Notes: generated by a model from the sequence alone, not told the origin. A stretch of DNA of 25,021 nucleotides from JAMOAD01 sp023621955 (GCA_035403085.1 DAONEM010000031.1:1-25021); one strand, 5' to 3'. Positions 14,993 through 23,784 are shown, numbered from the stretch's first letter. A program made the numbers and translations.

Positions 14993-14997
14993 AAACC

Positions 14998-17900
14998 ATG
15001 AGCGGTGTAACAAGGTTCTACGTTGAGAAGAGACCCGGCTGTGGGAGCGAAAGTGTCGGGCTCTTGAGGAACCTGCGGGAGTACCTCGGTTTGAACGGCT
15101 TGAAGGGCGTGAGGGTCTTCAACCGCTACGATGTGGACGGTCTCAGGGAGGAGGAGATCGAGCCGGCGTTGAAGAACGTCTTTTCCGAACCCCCCGTAGA
15201 CCTTGTCTACATCGGCAGGCTTCCCCAAGAGGTCGAAGGTTTCTCCCGCTTCGTCTCGGAGTACCTGCCCGGTCAGTACGACCAGCGCGCCGACTCCGCC
15301 GAGCAGTGCCTCGCCCTCCTGCTTCAAAGGAGCGGTGTCAGGGTAGTCACCGCCAAGATTGTGGTTCTCGAAGGGCAAGTCACTCCTCAGGAACTCGCCA
15401 AGGCGAAGAGCTACTTCATTAACCCGGTCGATTCCCGAGAGGCTTCGGAAGACCTACCGGAGACACTGCAGAAGGAGACTCCCCTCCCCGGGGAGATTCC
15501 CCTCCTCGTGGGGTTTAGGGAGGCCTCGACGGAGCGGCTGAAGGAGTGGCAAAGAAGCCTGGGGCTGGCCATGGCCGTTCCTTCCCTTGCCTTCCTTCAG
15601 GAGCGGTTCCGCCAGGAGAAGAGGGATCCCACGGAGACGGAGATCAAGGTCTTGGATACCTACTGGTCCGATCACTGCCGCCATACGACCTTCCATACGC
15701 CCCTCCAGAGGGTCGAGGTTGAGGACAGCCCCTGGAGTGAACCTCTAGAGGCGGCTTTGAAGGAGTATCTCCTCGACCACAAGAGGGTTTACGGCGAGGA
15801 GAGGCCTCTGACGTTGATGCGTCTCGCCCTGGGGGCCATGAAGCTCCAGAGGGAGGAGGGGGGGCTTGAGGACCTGGAACTCTCCGAAGAGATCAACGCC
15901 GCGAGCATCAAGGTTAAGGTGGACGTGGAGGGAGGGCAGGAGGATTGGTTGGTGATGTTCAAGAACGAGACCCACAACCATCCTACGGAGATCGAACCCT
16001 TCGGGGGGGCCGCCACCTGTCTCGGAGGAGCCATCAGGGATCCCCTCTCCGGGCGGACCTATGTCTACCATGCCATGCGAGTCACCGGATGCGGAGACCC
16101 CCGAACACCCTTGTCGGAGACCCTTCCAGGAAAACTTCCCCAGAGGAAGATCACCCTTGAGGCCGCCCAGGGGTACAGCGCCTACGGGAACCAGATCGGC
16201 TTGGCCACTGGGTTGGTCAGGGAGATCTACCATCCCGGCTATGCGGCCAAGAGGCTGGAAATCGGCGCCGTCGTCGGCGCCGCTCCTTTGGATTCCGTGG
16301 TCCGGGGCGTTCCCGAACCGGGAGATCCGATCCTCCTGGTGGGGGGTAGGACCGGAAGGGACGGGTGCGGCGGAGCCACCGGCTCCTCCAAGGCCCACGA
16401 CAAATCTTCCCTGGAGACGGCGGGCGCGGAGGTGCAGAAGGGGAACCCTCCCACAGAGAGAAAGCTCCAGCGGTTTTTCCGAAACCCTGAGGTGGCCAAG
16501 AGGATCAAACGGTGCAACGATTTCGGAGCCGGCGGCGTCTCCGTGGCGGTGGGAGAGTTGGCCCCGGGGGTCTTGGTCGATCTGGATAAGGTCCTGCGTA
16601 AGTACGAGGGGCTCAACGGGACAGAGCTGGCCATATCGGAGAGCCAGGAGAGGATGGCCCTGGTCTGTTCTCCTCGGGACGAGGAGACCCTACTGGCCCT
16701 GGCGGACAGGGAGAACCTCGAGGCGACCGTCGTGGCCAGGGTGACGGAACACCCCAGGATGGTCATGCGGTGGCGGGGGGAGACCATCGTCGACCTCTCC
16801 AGGGAGCTCCTTGATTCCCAAGGTGTCATCGAACCGCGGGAGGCCTACCTCTGCGCACCCCACTACGAGGCCAACCCCTTTCTCTCCCACCACGGGATGG
16901 AGAGTCTGAGGGAGAAGTGGCTCCACGAGGTTTCGGAGCTTGGAACCGCCTCCCAGAAGGGTCTGGGGGAGAGGTTCGATGGGTCCATCGGCGCCGGAGC
17001 CCTTTGGGCGCCCTACGGCGGGGATTCCAGGGAGACCCCCACGGAAGTCATGGGCTTTAAGCTTCCCCTCTCCGGGAAGAAGACCACCACCTCCACGGTG
17101 ATGACCTTCGGTTTCGACCCCTGGGTCTCCTCTTGGAGCCCCTTCCATGGGGCGATCTTCGGGGGGATCGAAGCCCTGGCGAAGCTGACAGCGGTCGGGG
17201 CCGACTACAGAAAGGCCCGACTCACCCTCCAGGAGTACTTCGAAAAGTTGAGGGAGGAGCCGAAGAGGTGGGGGAAACCTCTGGCGTCCCTGCTGGGTTC
17301 CTACCTCCTCCAGAGGCGTCTCAAGGTCCCCGCTGTGGGCGGTAAAGACAGCATGTCCGGTTCCTTCGAAAACTTGGACGTTCCGCCAACGCTGGTAACC
17401 TTCGCCATTTCCGTCGAAGATGAGAGACACCTCATTACGCCTGAGTTCAAGAGAGCCGGGAGCCGAGTCGTCTATGTCCCCCTCTGCAGAGACCGTTTCG
17501 AGTTGCCCGAGTGGGACACCCTGGAGAGCAATTTCAGCAAAGTGAGGGAGCTGATCGCCTCCGGAAAGATCCTCGCCGCCGAGGCGGTCGGAAGGGGCGG
17601 TTTGGCGATCGCGCTCACCAAGATGGTTGTCGGAAACGGACGGGGGTTTCGTTTCACCTACCCCGTGAGAACCGGGGCGCTCTTCACGCCTGACTACGGT
17701 TCACTGGTCCTTGAGGTTCCCAGGGAGGAGGATTGCGGCCTCCTTCTCGAGGGGATCGGGTACCAGGTCCTTGGGGAGACCACGGACCGTCTCGAAATCG
17801 AGGGCAACGGCGAGTCCATCTCCCTTCACGACCTCAAGGAGGCGTGGAAGAGCCCTCTAGAGGAGATCTTTCCCGATGAGGACCGGGAGCACGAGAGCCA

Positions 17901-18771
17901 GCAGGAGAGACGGATACCTCTTCCGGAGGCTCTCTACAGGGAAGGGGGGGTGCGGAAGGGGCGTGTCCGGGTCGCCAAGCCGAGGGTTCTCATCCCCGTC
18001 TTCCCTGGCACGAACTGCGAAGATGACAGTGCCGAAGCCTTCCGGAGGGCTGGCGGGGATCCGGAGGTTCTTGTCTTCCGTAACCTCTCCATAAAGGCTG
18101 TTCAGGAGTCGATTGAGGCTCTGGACAAGGCGCTTTCCAATGCCCAGATTCTCATGATCCCCGGTGGGTTCAGCGCCGGAGACGAACCCGATGGCTCGGG
18201 AAAGTTCATCTCCGCGGTCTTCCGCAACCCCCGCCTCATGGACGGAGTCCACCGCTTTCTCGGCAGGGACGGCTTGATCTTGGGAATCTGCAACGGTTTC
18301 CAGGCTCTCTTGAAGCTTGGCCTGTTGACCCATGGAGAGATCCGCCCTCTCCAGGAGGATTCGCCGACTCTGACCTTCAACCGCATCGGTCGGCACGTTG
18401 CTTCGGTTATCACCACCCGGGTCGCCTCCAACCTCTCGCCCTGGATGTCCCTGGAGGAGCCGGGAACGCTTCACCAGATTCCTGTCTCCCATGGGGAGGG
18501 ACGTTTTGTGGCTCCTCCGGAGACCCTGGAGGCTCTCTTTCTCTCCGGGCAGGTGGCGGCCCAATACGTCGACGATGAAGGGCGGCCCCGGAGAAACCGT
18601 CCTTGGAACCCCAACGGTTCCTGGGGGGCCGTGGAGGCCCTCTCCAGCCCCGACGGAAGGGTTCTTGGGAAGATGGCCCATACCGAAAGGGTCACCGACG
18701 GAACCTATCGCAACATTCCGGGAATCGTACCTCAACGCCTCTTCGAGGGAGGAGTCTCCTACTTCCTCTGA
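14998..18771 (+). CDS. purL: Phosphoribosylformylglycinamidine synthase, single-chain (clade II)
   Basis: Fourth step of purine synthesis: converts FGAR, glutamine and ATP to FGAM. This 1257-aa protein fuses all functions split as PurS, PurL and PurQ in many bacteria. The N-terminal PurS-like region contains LPGQYDQRADSAEQC, which with the length fits the clade II type known from Clostridia and Bacteroidetes. The synthase core has SDHCRHTTF (H226, H229), the nucleotide segment KNETHNHPTEIEPFGGAAT and GYSAYGNQIG. The C-terminal class I amidotransferase starts near 1000 (PVFPGTNCEDD), with catalytic C1098 in GICNGFQ, H1228 and E1230 in AHTER. All catalytic residues are present. It has its own promoter and strong Shine-Dalgarno and is not next to other pur genes. 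Confidence 0.96.
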   Translation: MSGVTRFYVEKRPGCGSESVGLLRNLREYLGLNGLKGVRVFNRYDVDGLREEEIEPALKNVFSEPPVDLVYIGRLPQEVEGFSRFVSEYLPGQYDQRADSAEQCLALLLQRSGVRVVTAKIVVLEGQVTPQELAKAKSYFINPVDSREASEDLPETLQKETPLPGEIPLLVGFREASTERLKEWQRSLGLAMAVPSLAFLQERFRQEKRDPTETEIKVLDTYWSDHCRHTTFHTPLQRVEVEDSPWSEPLEAALKEYLLDHKRVYGEERPLTLMRLALGAMKLQREEGGLEDLELSEEINAASIKVKVDVEGGQEDWLVMFKNETHNHPTEIEPFGGAATCLGGAIRDPLSGRTYVYHAMRVTGCGDPRTPLSETLPGKLPQRKITLEAAQGYSAYGNQIGLATGLVREIYHPGYAAKRLEIGAVVGAAPLDSVVRGVPEPGDPILLVGGRTGRDGCGGATGSSKAHDKSSLETAGAEVQKGNPPTERKLQRFFRNPEVAKRIKRCNDFGAGGVSVAVGELAPGVLVDLDKVLRKYEGLNGTELAISESQERMALVCSPRDEETLLALADRENLEATVVARVTEHPRMVMRWRGETIVDLSRELLDSQGVIEPREAYLCAPHYEANPFLSHHGMESLREKWLHEVSELGTASQKGLGERFDGSIGAGALWAPYGGDSRETPTEVMGFKLPLSGKKTTTSTVMTFGFDPWVSSWSPFHGAIFGGIEALAKLTAVGADYRKARLTLQEYFEKLREEPKRWGKPLASLLGSYLLQRRLKVPAVGGKDSMSGSFENLDVPPTLVTFAISVEDERHLITPEFKRAGSRVVYVPLCRDRFELPEWDTLESNFSKVRELIASGKILAAEAVGRGGLAIALTKMVVGNGRGFRFTYPVRTGALFTPDYGSLVLEVPREEDCGLLLEGIGYQVLGETTDRLEIEGNGESISLHDLKEAWKSPLEEIFPDEDREHESQQERRIPLPEALYREGGVRKGRVRVAKPRVLIPVFPGTNCEDDSAEAFRRAGGDPEVLVFRNLSIKAVQESIEALDKALSNAQILMIPGGFSAGDEPDGSGKFISAVFRNPRLMDGVHRFLGRDGLILGICNGFQALLKLGLLTHGEIRPLQEDSPTLTFNRIGRHVASVITTRVASNLSPWMSLEEPGTLHQIPVSHGEGRFVAPPETLEALFLSGQVAAQYVDDEGRPRRNRPWNPNGSWGAVEALSSPDGRVLGKMAHTERVTDGTYRNIPGIVPQRLFEGGVSYFL

Positions 18772-18789
18772 TCTCTCTGCCGGGAGAGA
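18772..18789 (+). terminator. Hairpin immediately after purL
   Basis: TCTCTC (18772-18777) pairs with GAGAGA (18784-18789) over TGCCGG, directly after the stop codon. CTGCC/GGCAG (18777-18781 with 18793-18797) is an alternative stem. No T-run follows. Confidence 0.35.
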
Positions 18790-18848
18790 GGGGCAGGCCC
18801 ATCCGAACTCTGAGAGGAAAAGCCTACAATTCGAGAAAGGGGAGGAGT

Positions 18849-18878
18849 TTGCTCGACCCCTCTCTTCTATGCTAGAAT
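18849..18878 (+). promoter_or_regulatory. VWA gene promoter abutting the start codon
   Basis: TTGCTC (18849-18854), an 18-bp spacer and the extended -10 TGCTAGAAT (18870-18878). The predicted transcription start is at about 18885, the A of the ATG itself. No Shine-Dalgarno is present between them. Confidence 0.6.
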
Positions 18879-18884
18879 ATTTTC

Positions 18885-19826
18885 ATGGGCTGTCAAATCT
18901 TCAAAAGGGGCTTTTGGCTTTGCGCATCCGCCCTCTTTTTCTCTCTTTTTCCTCTCTTCTGTCAGGAGAAGGAAGTTCCTTACGGGTACGACGTCTCGGT
19001 TCAGGCCGTGACCATCTCGGTGACGGTTCAGGATGGCGACGGGCGCTTTGTTGATAACCTGTCGAAAGCGGATTTCCGGATCTTCGAGAACAACCGGCCC
19101 GTCACGGTCGACTACTTTTCCCATGAGTTCACGGCTCCCCTCAGCCTGACGGTCCTGCTGGACGTAAGCGGAAGCATGGGCCTTCAGGATAAGCTTCCCG
19201 AGAGTCGGGCCGCCCTCAGGCTCATGGTGCAGAACATTCTCTCCCCTCAGGACGAACTCGCCCTTCTGATCTTTGCAGACGGAGAGGTCGAGGTGGCCGC
19301 CCCCTTCTCCAGGGAGAGGGAGAGGTTTTTGAAGGAGATCGAACACCTTGACGCTTTCGGTCAAACCGCGCTCTTCGATGCTCTGGCGGTCTCCCCCGAG
19401 TATGCCACCCGGGGGAACCGGGAGAAGAGGGCCCTGCTGCTGATCACCGACGGAGTCGAAAACGACAGCCGCATGAAGATCGAGGATGTCGGCGAGATCG
19501 CCAGGAGGGCGGACGTGCCGATCTTCGTGATCGGTTACAAGATCCCTCTGACCGAGCAGTTGCTCAAACACAAGAGGGCCGCCTCCCTGACCCCCGACTC
19601 CATCGTCTCCTCTCTGAAGTTTTTCGCCGAAACAACCGGGGGGAAGGCTTTCTTCCTCAACGACTCCTCACAGCTCTACGCGACTCTGGGGGCGATCAAG
19701 AGAGAGCTCTCCCACCAGTACATCGTCGGCTTCACCTCCCATAACGGTGACTCCCAAAGGAAAATCCTTCGCGTCCAAACGAAAAAGAAGAGCCACCGAG
19801 TGAGAACTCGGCAGAGCTACAGATAA
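18885..19826 (+). CDS. Secreted VWA-domain protein, acidobacterial VWFA-related type
   Basis: A 313-aa protein with a Cys-containing signal peptide (about 1-26, ending near LFCQ), so probably exported. A short beta-rich segment (about 35-80; VTVQDGDGRFVDNL and DFRIFENN) precedes the VWA domain. This arrangement is the hallmark of the 'VWFA-related, acidobacterial' family (TIGR03436 as I recall it). The metal-ion-dependent adhesion site is complete: D93-x-S95-x-S97, T161 and D189. The C terminus is basic. VWA domains bind protein partners through the metal. Neither family nor context gives a substrate. It has its own promoter, with start codon and predicted transcript start coinciding. The OmpA-domain gene follows after 26 bases, probably on the same mRNA. 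Confidence 0.85.
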   Translation: MGCQIFKRGFWLCASALFFSLFPLFCQEKEVPYGYDVSVQAVTISVTVQDGDGRFVDNLSKADFRIFENNRPVTVDYFSHEFTAPLSLTVLLDVSGSMGLQDKLPESRAALRLMVQNILSPQDELALLIFADGEVEVAAPFSRERERFLKEIEHLDAFGQTALFDALAVSPEYATRGNREKRALLLITDGVENDSRMKIEDVGEIARRADVPIFVIGYKIPLTEQLLKHKRAASLTPDSIVSSLKFFAETTGGKAFFLNDSSQLYATLGAIKRELSHQYIVGFTSHNGDSQRKILRVQTKKKSHRVRTRQSYR

Positions 19827-19852
19827 AAGAGTCTCAATTCAAGGAGGTTTTT

Positions 19853-20458
19853 ATGAAAAGAGTGTTTCTACCGGCTTTGGCCCTTCTGGTGGGGTCTTTC
19901 ATTTCCACCGGATGTGCCTCCAAAGGTTACGTTCAGCAGCAGATCCAGACCCTGGACAAGAAGGTAGCCGACTCCGAGACGGCCATCGAGGAGAACCAGA
20001 AGAGAATCAAGGAACACGATGAACGCCTCGTCTCTCTGGGCTCCCTCATCAGCCAGCAGAGCGAAGAGGTGAAAGAGGTCAGGAAGTTCGCGCAGGGGAA
20101 GCTGATTCTGAAAGAGGTTATTAAGAACAGCGACTCTCGTTTCAAACGCGACAGCGCCGAACTTTCACCAGAGGCCAAGGCCTCCCTGGATAAGTTTGTT
20201 CAGGATCTGATCGCCCTCGATAGGGGACTCTACCTGGAGATTCAGGGACATACCGACAAGACCGGGAGTGAGCCCTGGAACCAGGCGCTCGGCAAGAAGA
20301 GGGCCGAGGCCGTCATGGAGTACCTCTACAAACAGCACAAGATCCCTCTCCACAGGATGCAGGTTGTAAGCTTCGGAAGTTCTGTCCCTGTGGCCGAGAA
20401 CAACACCAAGGAAGGAAGAAACCAGAACCGAAGGGTTGAGATTCTGGTTTTCGAATAG
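19853..20458 (+). CDS. OmpA-domain lipoprotein, Pal-like
   Basis: A 201-aa envelope protein. The signal peptide ends in ISTGC, making C21 the probable lipidated residue, although the -3 position is Ser rather than Leu. Residues about 24-80 are strongly charged and heptad-like, giving a coiled-coil stalk. Residues about 100-200 form an OmpA C-terminal domain (LEIQGHTDKTG, NQALGKKRAEAV, VVSFGSSVPVA, NRRVEILV) that binds peptidoglycan diaminopimelate in known members. The Asp and Arg expected for ligand contact (HTD, NRRV) are present. Domain order resembles Pal plus a stalk, or YiaD-type proteins. AAGGAGG lies five bases before the ATG. It is probably cotranscribed with the VWA gene, and hairpins lie downstream. 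Confidence 0.9.
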   Translation: MKRVFLPALALLVGSFISTGCASKGYVQQQIQTLDKKVADSETAIEENQKRIKEHDERLVSLGSLISQQSEEVKEVRKFAQGKLILKEVIKNSDSRFKRDSAELSPEAKASLDKFVQDLIALDRGLYLEIQGHTDKTGSEPWNQALGKKRAEAVMEYLYKQHKIPLHRMQVVSFGSSVPVAENNTKEGRNQNRRVEILVFE

Positions 20459-20472
20459 GCTCTTTTCGAAGA

Positions 20473-20500
20473 CTTCGGGAGGGGTTTCCCCCTCCCGAAG
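20473..20500. terminator. 12-bp perfect hairpin between convergent genes
   Basis: CTTCGGGAGGGG (20473-20484) pairs perfectly with CCCCTCCCGAAG (20489-20500) over TTTC, 14 bases after the OmpA-domain stop codon. No T-run follows on either strand. It is probably a transcript end or stability element for both converging units. Confidence 0.55.
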
Positions 20501-20503
20501 CAT

Positions 20504-20522
20504 GAAGCCAGGAAAAGGCTTC
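20504..20522. other. Middle hairpin of the convergent cluster
   Basis: GAAGCC (20504-20509) pairs with GGCTTC (20517-20522) over AGGAAAA. It sits between two stronger hairpins. Confidence 0.4.
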
Positions 20523-20532
20523 TCAAGGGACA

Positions 20533-20571
20533 GTCCAAGAGGACCCGAGACTCGTCAGGGTTCTCTTGGAC
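20533..20571 (+). terminator. 14-bp hairpin between convergent genes
   Basis: GTCCAAGAGGACCC (20533-20546) pairs with GGGTTCTCTTGGAC (20558-20571) over an 11-base loop. The single non-Watson-Crick position is G-U in plus-strand RNA but A-C in minus-strand RNA, so the structure favours the plus transcript. It lies 9 bases beyond the stop of the minus-strand ATPase gene. No T-run follows. Confidence 0.5.
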
Positions 20572-20580
20572 ACGCGCCCT

Positions 20581-21297
20581 TTAGACGGGGGACTCCGGTG
20601 AGGGGGATGTGGGGTGCCCGAAACCGTTGGGCGTGTCCGTGGATATCTGTCCGTCGAGAATCTCGACCTTCCGTCGCGCGTAACCGGCGATTCCATGGTC
20701 GTGGGTGACCATGAGAATCGTCTTTCCCTCGCGGTTGAGCTCGGTGAAAAGGTCCATGATCTCTTTGCCGCTCTTGGAATCCAGATTCCCTGTTGGTTCG
20801 TCCGCCAGGATGATCGGAGGATCGTTGGCCAGGGCCCTGGCGATGGCGACTCGTTGCTGTTGTCCGCCGGACATCTCCGTGGGCCTGTGGTCGGCCCACT
20901 CCTTGAGCCCCACTCTCTCGAGAAGCATCTCGACCCTCTCTCTCCTCTCCCTCCTTCCGATGCCGTCGAAGAGCATCGGAAGCTCGATGTTTTCGAAGGC
21001 TGTCGAGTAGAGGAGGAGGTTGAAACTCTGAAAGACGAAGCCGATCTTCTTGTTTCTGATCTCCGAGAGCTGATCGAAGGAGAGACCGGCGACATCCTCC
21101 CCCTCCAGGAAGTAGAACCCTTCGGTCGGCGTGTCAAGACAGCCGAGAAGGTTCATGAGCGTTGATTTTCCGGAGCCCGAGGGCCCCATGATGGCGATGA
21201 ACTCACCGGGGTTGACCTTCATATGTATTCCCTTCAGGGCCTCGTAGACGACTTGGCCTGTCCGGTAGACCTTGCGAATCTTCACCAATTCGATCAT
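20581..21297 (-). CDS. ABC transporter ATPase, MacB/LolD type
   Basis: Nucleotide-binding subunit (238 aa) of the FtsX/MacB-type exporter encoded by this operon. Walker A GPSGSGKST (38-46), the signature MSGGQ (142-146), Walker B ending ADE (D166, E167) and switch His199 in THDHG are all intact. LFDGI and EPTGNLD are typical of the LolD/MacB branch. The start at 21297 is chosen because AGGAGG (overlapping the upstream permease stop) lies six bases before it. The in-frame ATG at 21327 would overlap the permease gene by 20 bases without a better ribosome site. It is the last gene of the operon, and a hairpin cluster lies downstream. Confidence 0.93.
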   Translation of the reverse strand: MIELVKIRKVYRTGQVVYEALKGIHMKVNPGEFIAIMGPSGSGKSTLMNLLGCLDTPTEGFYFLEGEDVAGLSFDQLSEIRNKKIGFVFQSFNLLLYSTAFENIELPMLFDGIGRRERRERVEMLLERVGLKEWADHRPTEMSGGQQQRVAIARALANDPPIILADEPTGNLDSKSGKEIMDLFTELNREGKTILMVTHDHGIAGYARRKVEILDGQISTDTPNGFGHPTSPSPESPV

Positions 21298-21307
21298 TTC
21301 ATGCCTC

Positions 21308-22558
21308 CTATTCGTATCTGAGGGCATCCACTGGGTTGAGCCTCGAGGCTCTCAGGGCGGGGAAGATTCCCGAGAAGAAGACCAAGACTCCCATGAGGAC
21401 GGTGAAAAGGACGAGGATATCCGTCGAGAAGACCGGCCTGAGAAGGTAACTCTGAACTCCCGTGAAATCGTAGTCCACCGGAATCAGGCGGACGAGGCCG
21501 ACGATGTTGAAGGCCACAAGGCCACCCCAAAGGGTACCTCTGACAAAGATCAGAAGGGTTTCCAGGAGGAACTGCGCGACGATGTGGCGCCTCTTGGCCC
21601 CCAGGGCCATCTTGATTCCGATCTCCCGGGTTCTCTCCTTCACCAGGGCGTACATCAGGTTGGTGACGCCGACGGCGCCGATGATCAGTGTGAGGGAGCC
21701 GATCAGGAGGAGGAAGATCTGTATCCCCATGAAGACCTTGGCGCCCTCCTGAGCCTGCTCGATGGTGTCCCAGACGTTGAGCGCGTAGGTGTCTTCAGGG
21801 TTGAAGCGGTACTTCCTGCCGAGCAACTCTTTGATCTTCTTTTCCAGACCGGCGGCTCCGCCGCCGCTCTCCGGTTCCACGTGGATCATGTAGATCTGGC
21901 GGTTCTCCTGGAACTGAATGTAGGAGGAGAAGGGGATATAGACCATCTCCGCATCTGTCCCTTCGTAGGAGGAGGTCTGGAGCTTCTTCTTCATCACTCC
22001 GATGACGGTGAAGGGGACTCTGTTGATCAAGACCCTCTTCCCTACAGCCTCTTCATCGGGGAAGAGGTTCTCCGCGACGGCCCACCCGAGGAAAACCACT
22101 CGGCGCCGTTCCCTTTCATCGGTCTCGTTGAGGAAACGGCCTCCCTCCTGGGGGATCTGGTTCCTCATGTTGGCGAACTCGGGGTAGACGCCGCTCACGT
22201 TCCGTCCCGTCTCCTTGCCCCGGTAGGAGAGGGTGAGCGTGGTCATCGATTCCGGGGAGATGTAACGGATTCCTTGGGCCTGAGCCCTGATCAGCTCGAC
22301 GTCTTCAGGGTAGAGGGAGATCTTCCGTCCTTTGGGAAGGCCCTGGTGAACCATGGAGCTCTGCCCTCCGCTGATGATCAGGAGCCTGTCGCCGAGACCT
22401 TTGAAGCTCTCTTGAAAGGTCTCGGAGAGGCCTCTTCCGAAGGACATAAGCAGGAGAAGGGAGAGGGAACCCCAGGCCAGGGCGAAGGTGATGAGACCCG
22501 TCTTTCGGCGTCGTTTTCCGCTCTCGTTAAGAAAGAGTTTCAGAAGGTGGATTCTCAT
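21308..22558 (-). CDS. ABC permease, FtsX/MacB type (second of two)
   Basis: Inner-membrane permease, 416 aa. TM1 is at about residues 22-40, followed by a large periplasmic MacB-type core domain (about 45-270). Three more TM helices cover about 280-405. The FtsX-domain coupling segment EIGIKMALGAKRRHI is present, and the protein ends in NPVDALRYE, as family members commonly do. It resembles the permease encoded directly upstream, so the pair probably form a heterodimer, unlike MacB, whose permease and ATPase are one chain. AAGGGG overlaps the end of the upstream gene. Only one base separates that stop from this ATG, so translation is coupled. Confidence 0.92.
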   Translation of the reverse strand: MRIHLLKLFLNESGKRRRKTGLITFALAWGSLSLLLLMSFGRGLSETFQESFKGLGDRLLIISGGQSSMVHQGLPKGRKISLYPEDVELIRAQAQGIRYISPESMTTLTLSYRGKETGRNVSGVYPEFANMRNQIPQEGGRFLNETDERERRRVVFLGWAVAENLFPDEEAVGKRVLINRVPFTVIGVMKKKLQTSSYEGTDAEMVYIPFSSYIQFQENRQIYMIHVEPESGGGAAGLEKKIKELLGRKYRFNPEDTYALNVWDTIEQAQEGAKVFMGIQIFLLLIGSLTLIIGAVGVTNLMYALVKERTREIGIKMALGAKRRHIVAQFLLETLLIFVRGTLWGGLVAFNIVGLVRLIPVDYDFTGVQSYLLRPVFSTDILVLFTVLMGVLVFFSGIFPALRASRLNPVDALRYE

Positions 22559-22559
22559 T

Positions 22560-23780
22560 TTAACCCCTTAAAGCCTCTATAGGATCGGTGGAAGCGGCCT
22601 TGCGGGCGGGCATCATCCCCGAGATCAGGCCGATGATCAGAAGGGTGGCGACCGTGGCCAGCGCCACCAGCGGGTTGAGTTTGGGAACCCCCACGTAGTC
22701 CTTAATCTTGTCCATGGGAAGAACCTTCAGGAGCAAGGCCGCCATGGAGAACCCGACGGCTCCTCCTGTCAGAATCACCGTGATCGATTCCAGGAAGAAC
22801 TGGGCCAGAATCTGTCTCCTCTTGGCCCCCATGGCGAGTTTGACTCCGATCTCCCTCCGCCGTTCCTCGACGATCACCAGCATGATCGACGCGACGCCTA
22901 CTCCCCCGACCAGGAGGGTGAAACTACCGATCATTCCCAGAAAAATCGTGAGGGAGAGGAGGAAGATATTGATCTTTCCCTCCATCTCCGAAAAGTCCCA
23001 GATCTGCAAGGCATCTTTGTCTTGCGGGGAGAAGCCGGCCCTGTCGCCGAGGTGGTTGCGGAGAACCTCGATCGATTGGGGTGACTCTTCGGGGTGGATG
23101 GGTCGGTAGATGAAGCAGTTGACGAACTTGTCCCCGTAGAGGGCCGTGTAGGTTGTCCAAGGGATGAAGGCGGCGTGTTCGTCCCGCATCCCGTTGTAGT
23201 TGCTCGTCTGGATCTTGTGAATCAGGACCCCGACCACGGTGAAGGGAACCCCTTCGATGAAGATCTGCTGACCCACAGGATCCTCTTCCTTGAAGAGCTT
23301 CTCCGCCAGGGTGTAGCCGATGAAGGCCACCCTGCGCCGGAGGGAGAGGTCGGCGTCGTTCAAGAACCTTCCCTTGGCGGGTATGGTGTTGCGCATCTTC
23401 TCGTAATCCACGTTGACGCCCCGAACGGTGTTGAAGACCTCCTCCTTCTTCCGGCGGATCCTCTTGGCCCGTGAGAAGTCGGGGGAGACCATTTCGATTG
23501 TCTCGGGGAGCTTCGTCGGGAGAGTCTCTACCGTCTCGGGGGTGATCCTTACCTCTCTCCCCTTGGTAAGACCTTTGTAGGCCATGGTCGTCGTGCTGGG
23601 GAAGACGAGGACGATCCCCTTGCCCATGCCGCGGAAAGACTTCATAGTCTGCTCTTTCACCGCCGATCCGAAGGCCAGAAGAAGAACGACGGCGAAGGTT
23701 CCCCAAACAACGCCCGAGAGGGTGAGAAGAGTCCTCAGGGGCTGGCGTACAAGGTCCCGGTAGAGGGTTTTGAAGAACAT
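22560..23780 (-). CDS. ABC permease, FtsX/MacB type (first of two)
   Basis: Inner-membrane permease, 406 aa, with the same plan as its downstream paralogue: TM1 at about 20-42, a periplasmic core domain at about 45-270, then three TM helices. The coupling motif EIGVKLAMGAKRRQI is nearly identical to that of the partner, and the protein ends DPIEALRG. In its periplasmic domain, the segments with GRFLND and VAFIGYTLAEKLF match equivalent segments of the partner, showing duplication. The start lies four bases after the adaptor stop codon. Its own Shine-Dalgarno is weak, so coupling to adaptor translation is likely. Confidence 0.92.
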   Translation of the reverse strand: MFFKTLYRDLVRQPLRTLLTLSGVVWGTFAVVLLLAFGSAVKEQTMKSFRGMGKGIVLVFPSTTTMAYKGLTKGREVRITPETVETLPTKLPETIEMVSPDFSRAKRIRRKKEEVFNTVRGVNVDYEKMRNTIPAKGRFLNDADLSLRRRVAFIGYTLAEKLFKEEDPVGQQIFIEGVPFTVVGVLIHKIQTSNYNGMRDEHAAFIPWTTYTALYGDKFVNCFIYRPIHPEESPQSIEVLRNHLGDRAGFSPQDKDALQIWDFSEMEGKINIFLLSLTIFLGMIGSFTLLVGGVGVASIMLVIVEERRREIGVKLAMGAKRRQILAQFFLESITVILTGGAVGFSMAALLLKVLPMDKIKDYVGVPKLNPLVALATVATLLIIGLISGMMPARKAASTDPIEALRG

Positions 23781-23784
23781 GGCG

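Noticed and set aside
14972..14997. Purine riboswitch before purL
   Set aside because: The predicted leader is only about 20 bases, too short for any known purine-sensing RNA.
15855..17950. G6-G8 tracts in purL as phase-variation signals
   Set aside because: Such runs recur through the gene and reflect frequent GGG glycine codons rather than a localised switch.
21272..22582. 436-aa open frame on the plus strand opposite the second permease
   Set aside because: It mirrors a clear FtsX/MacB-type permease and its product is an implausible Asp/Glu/Gly-rich sequence.
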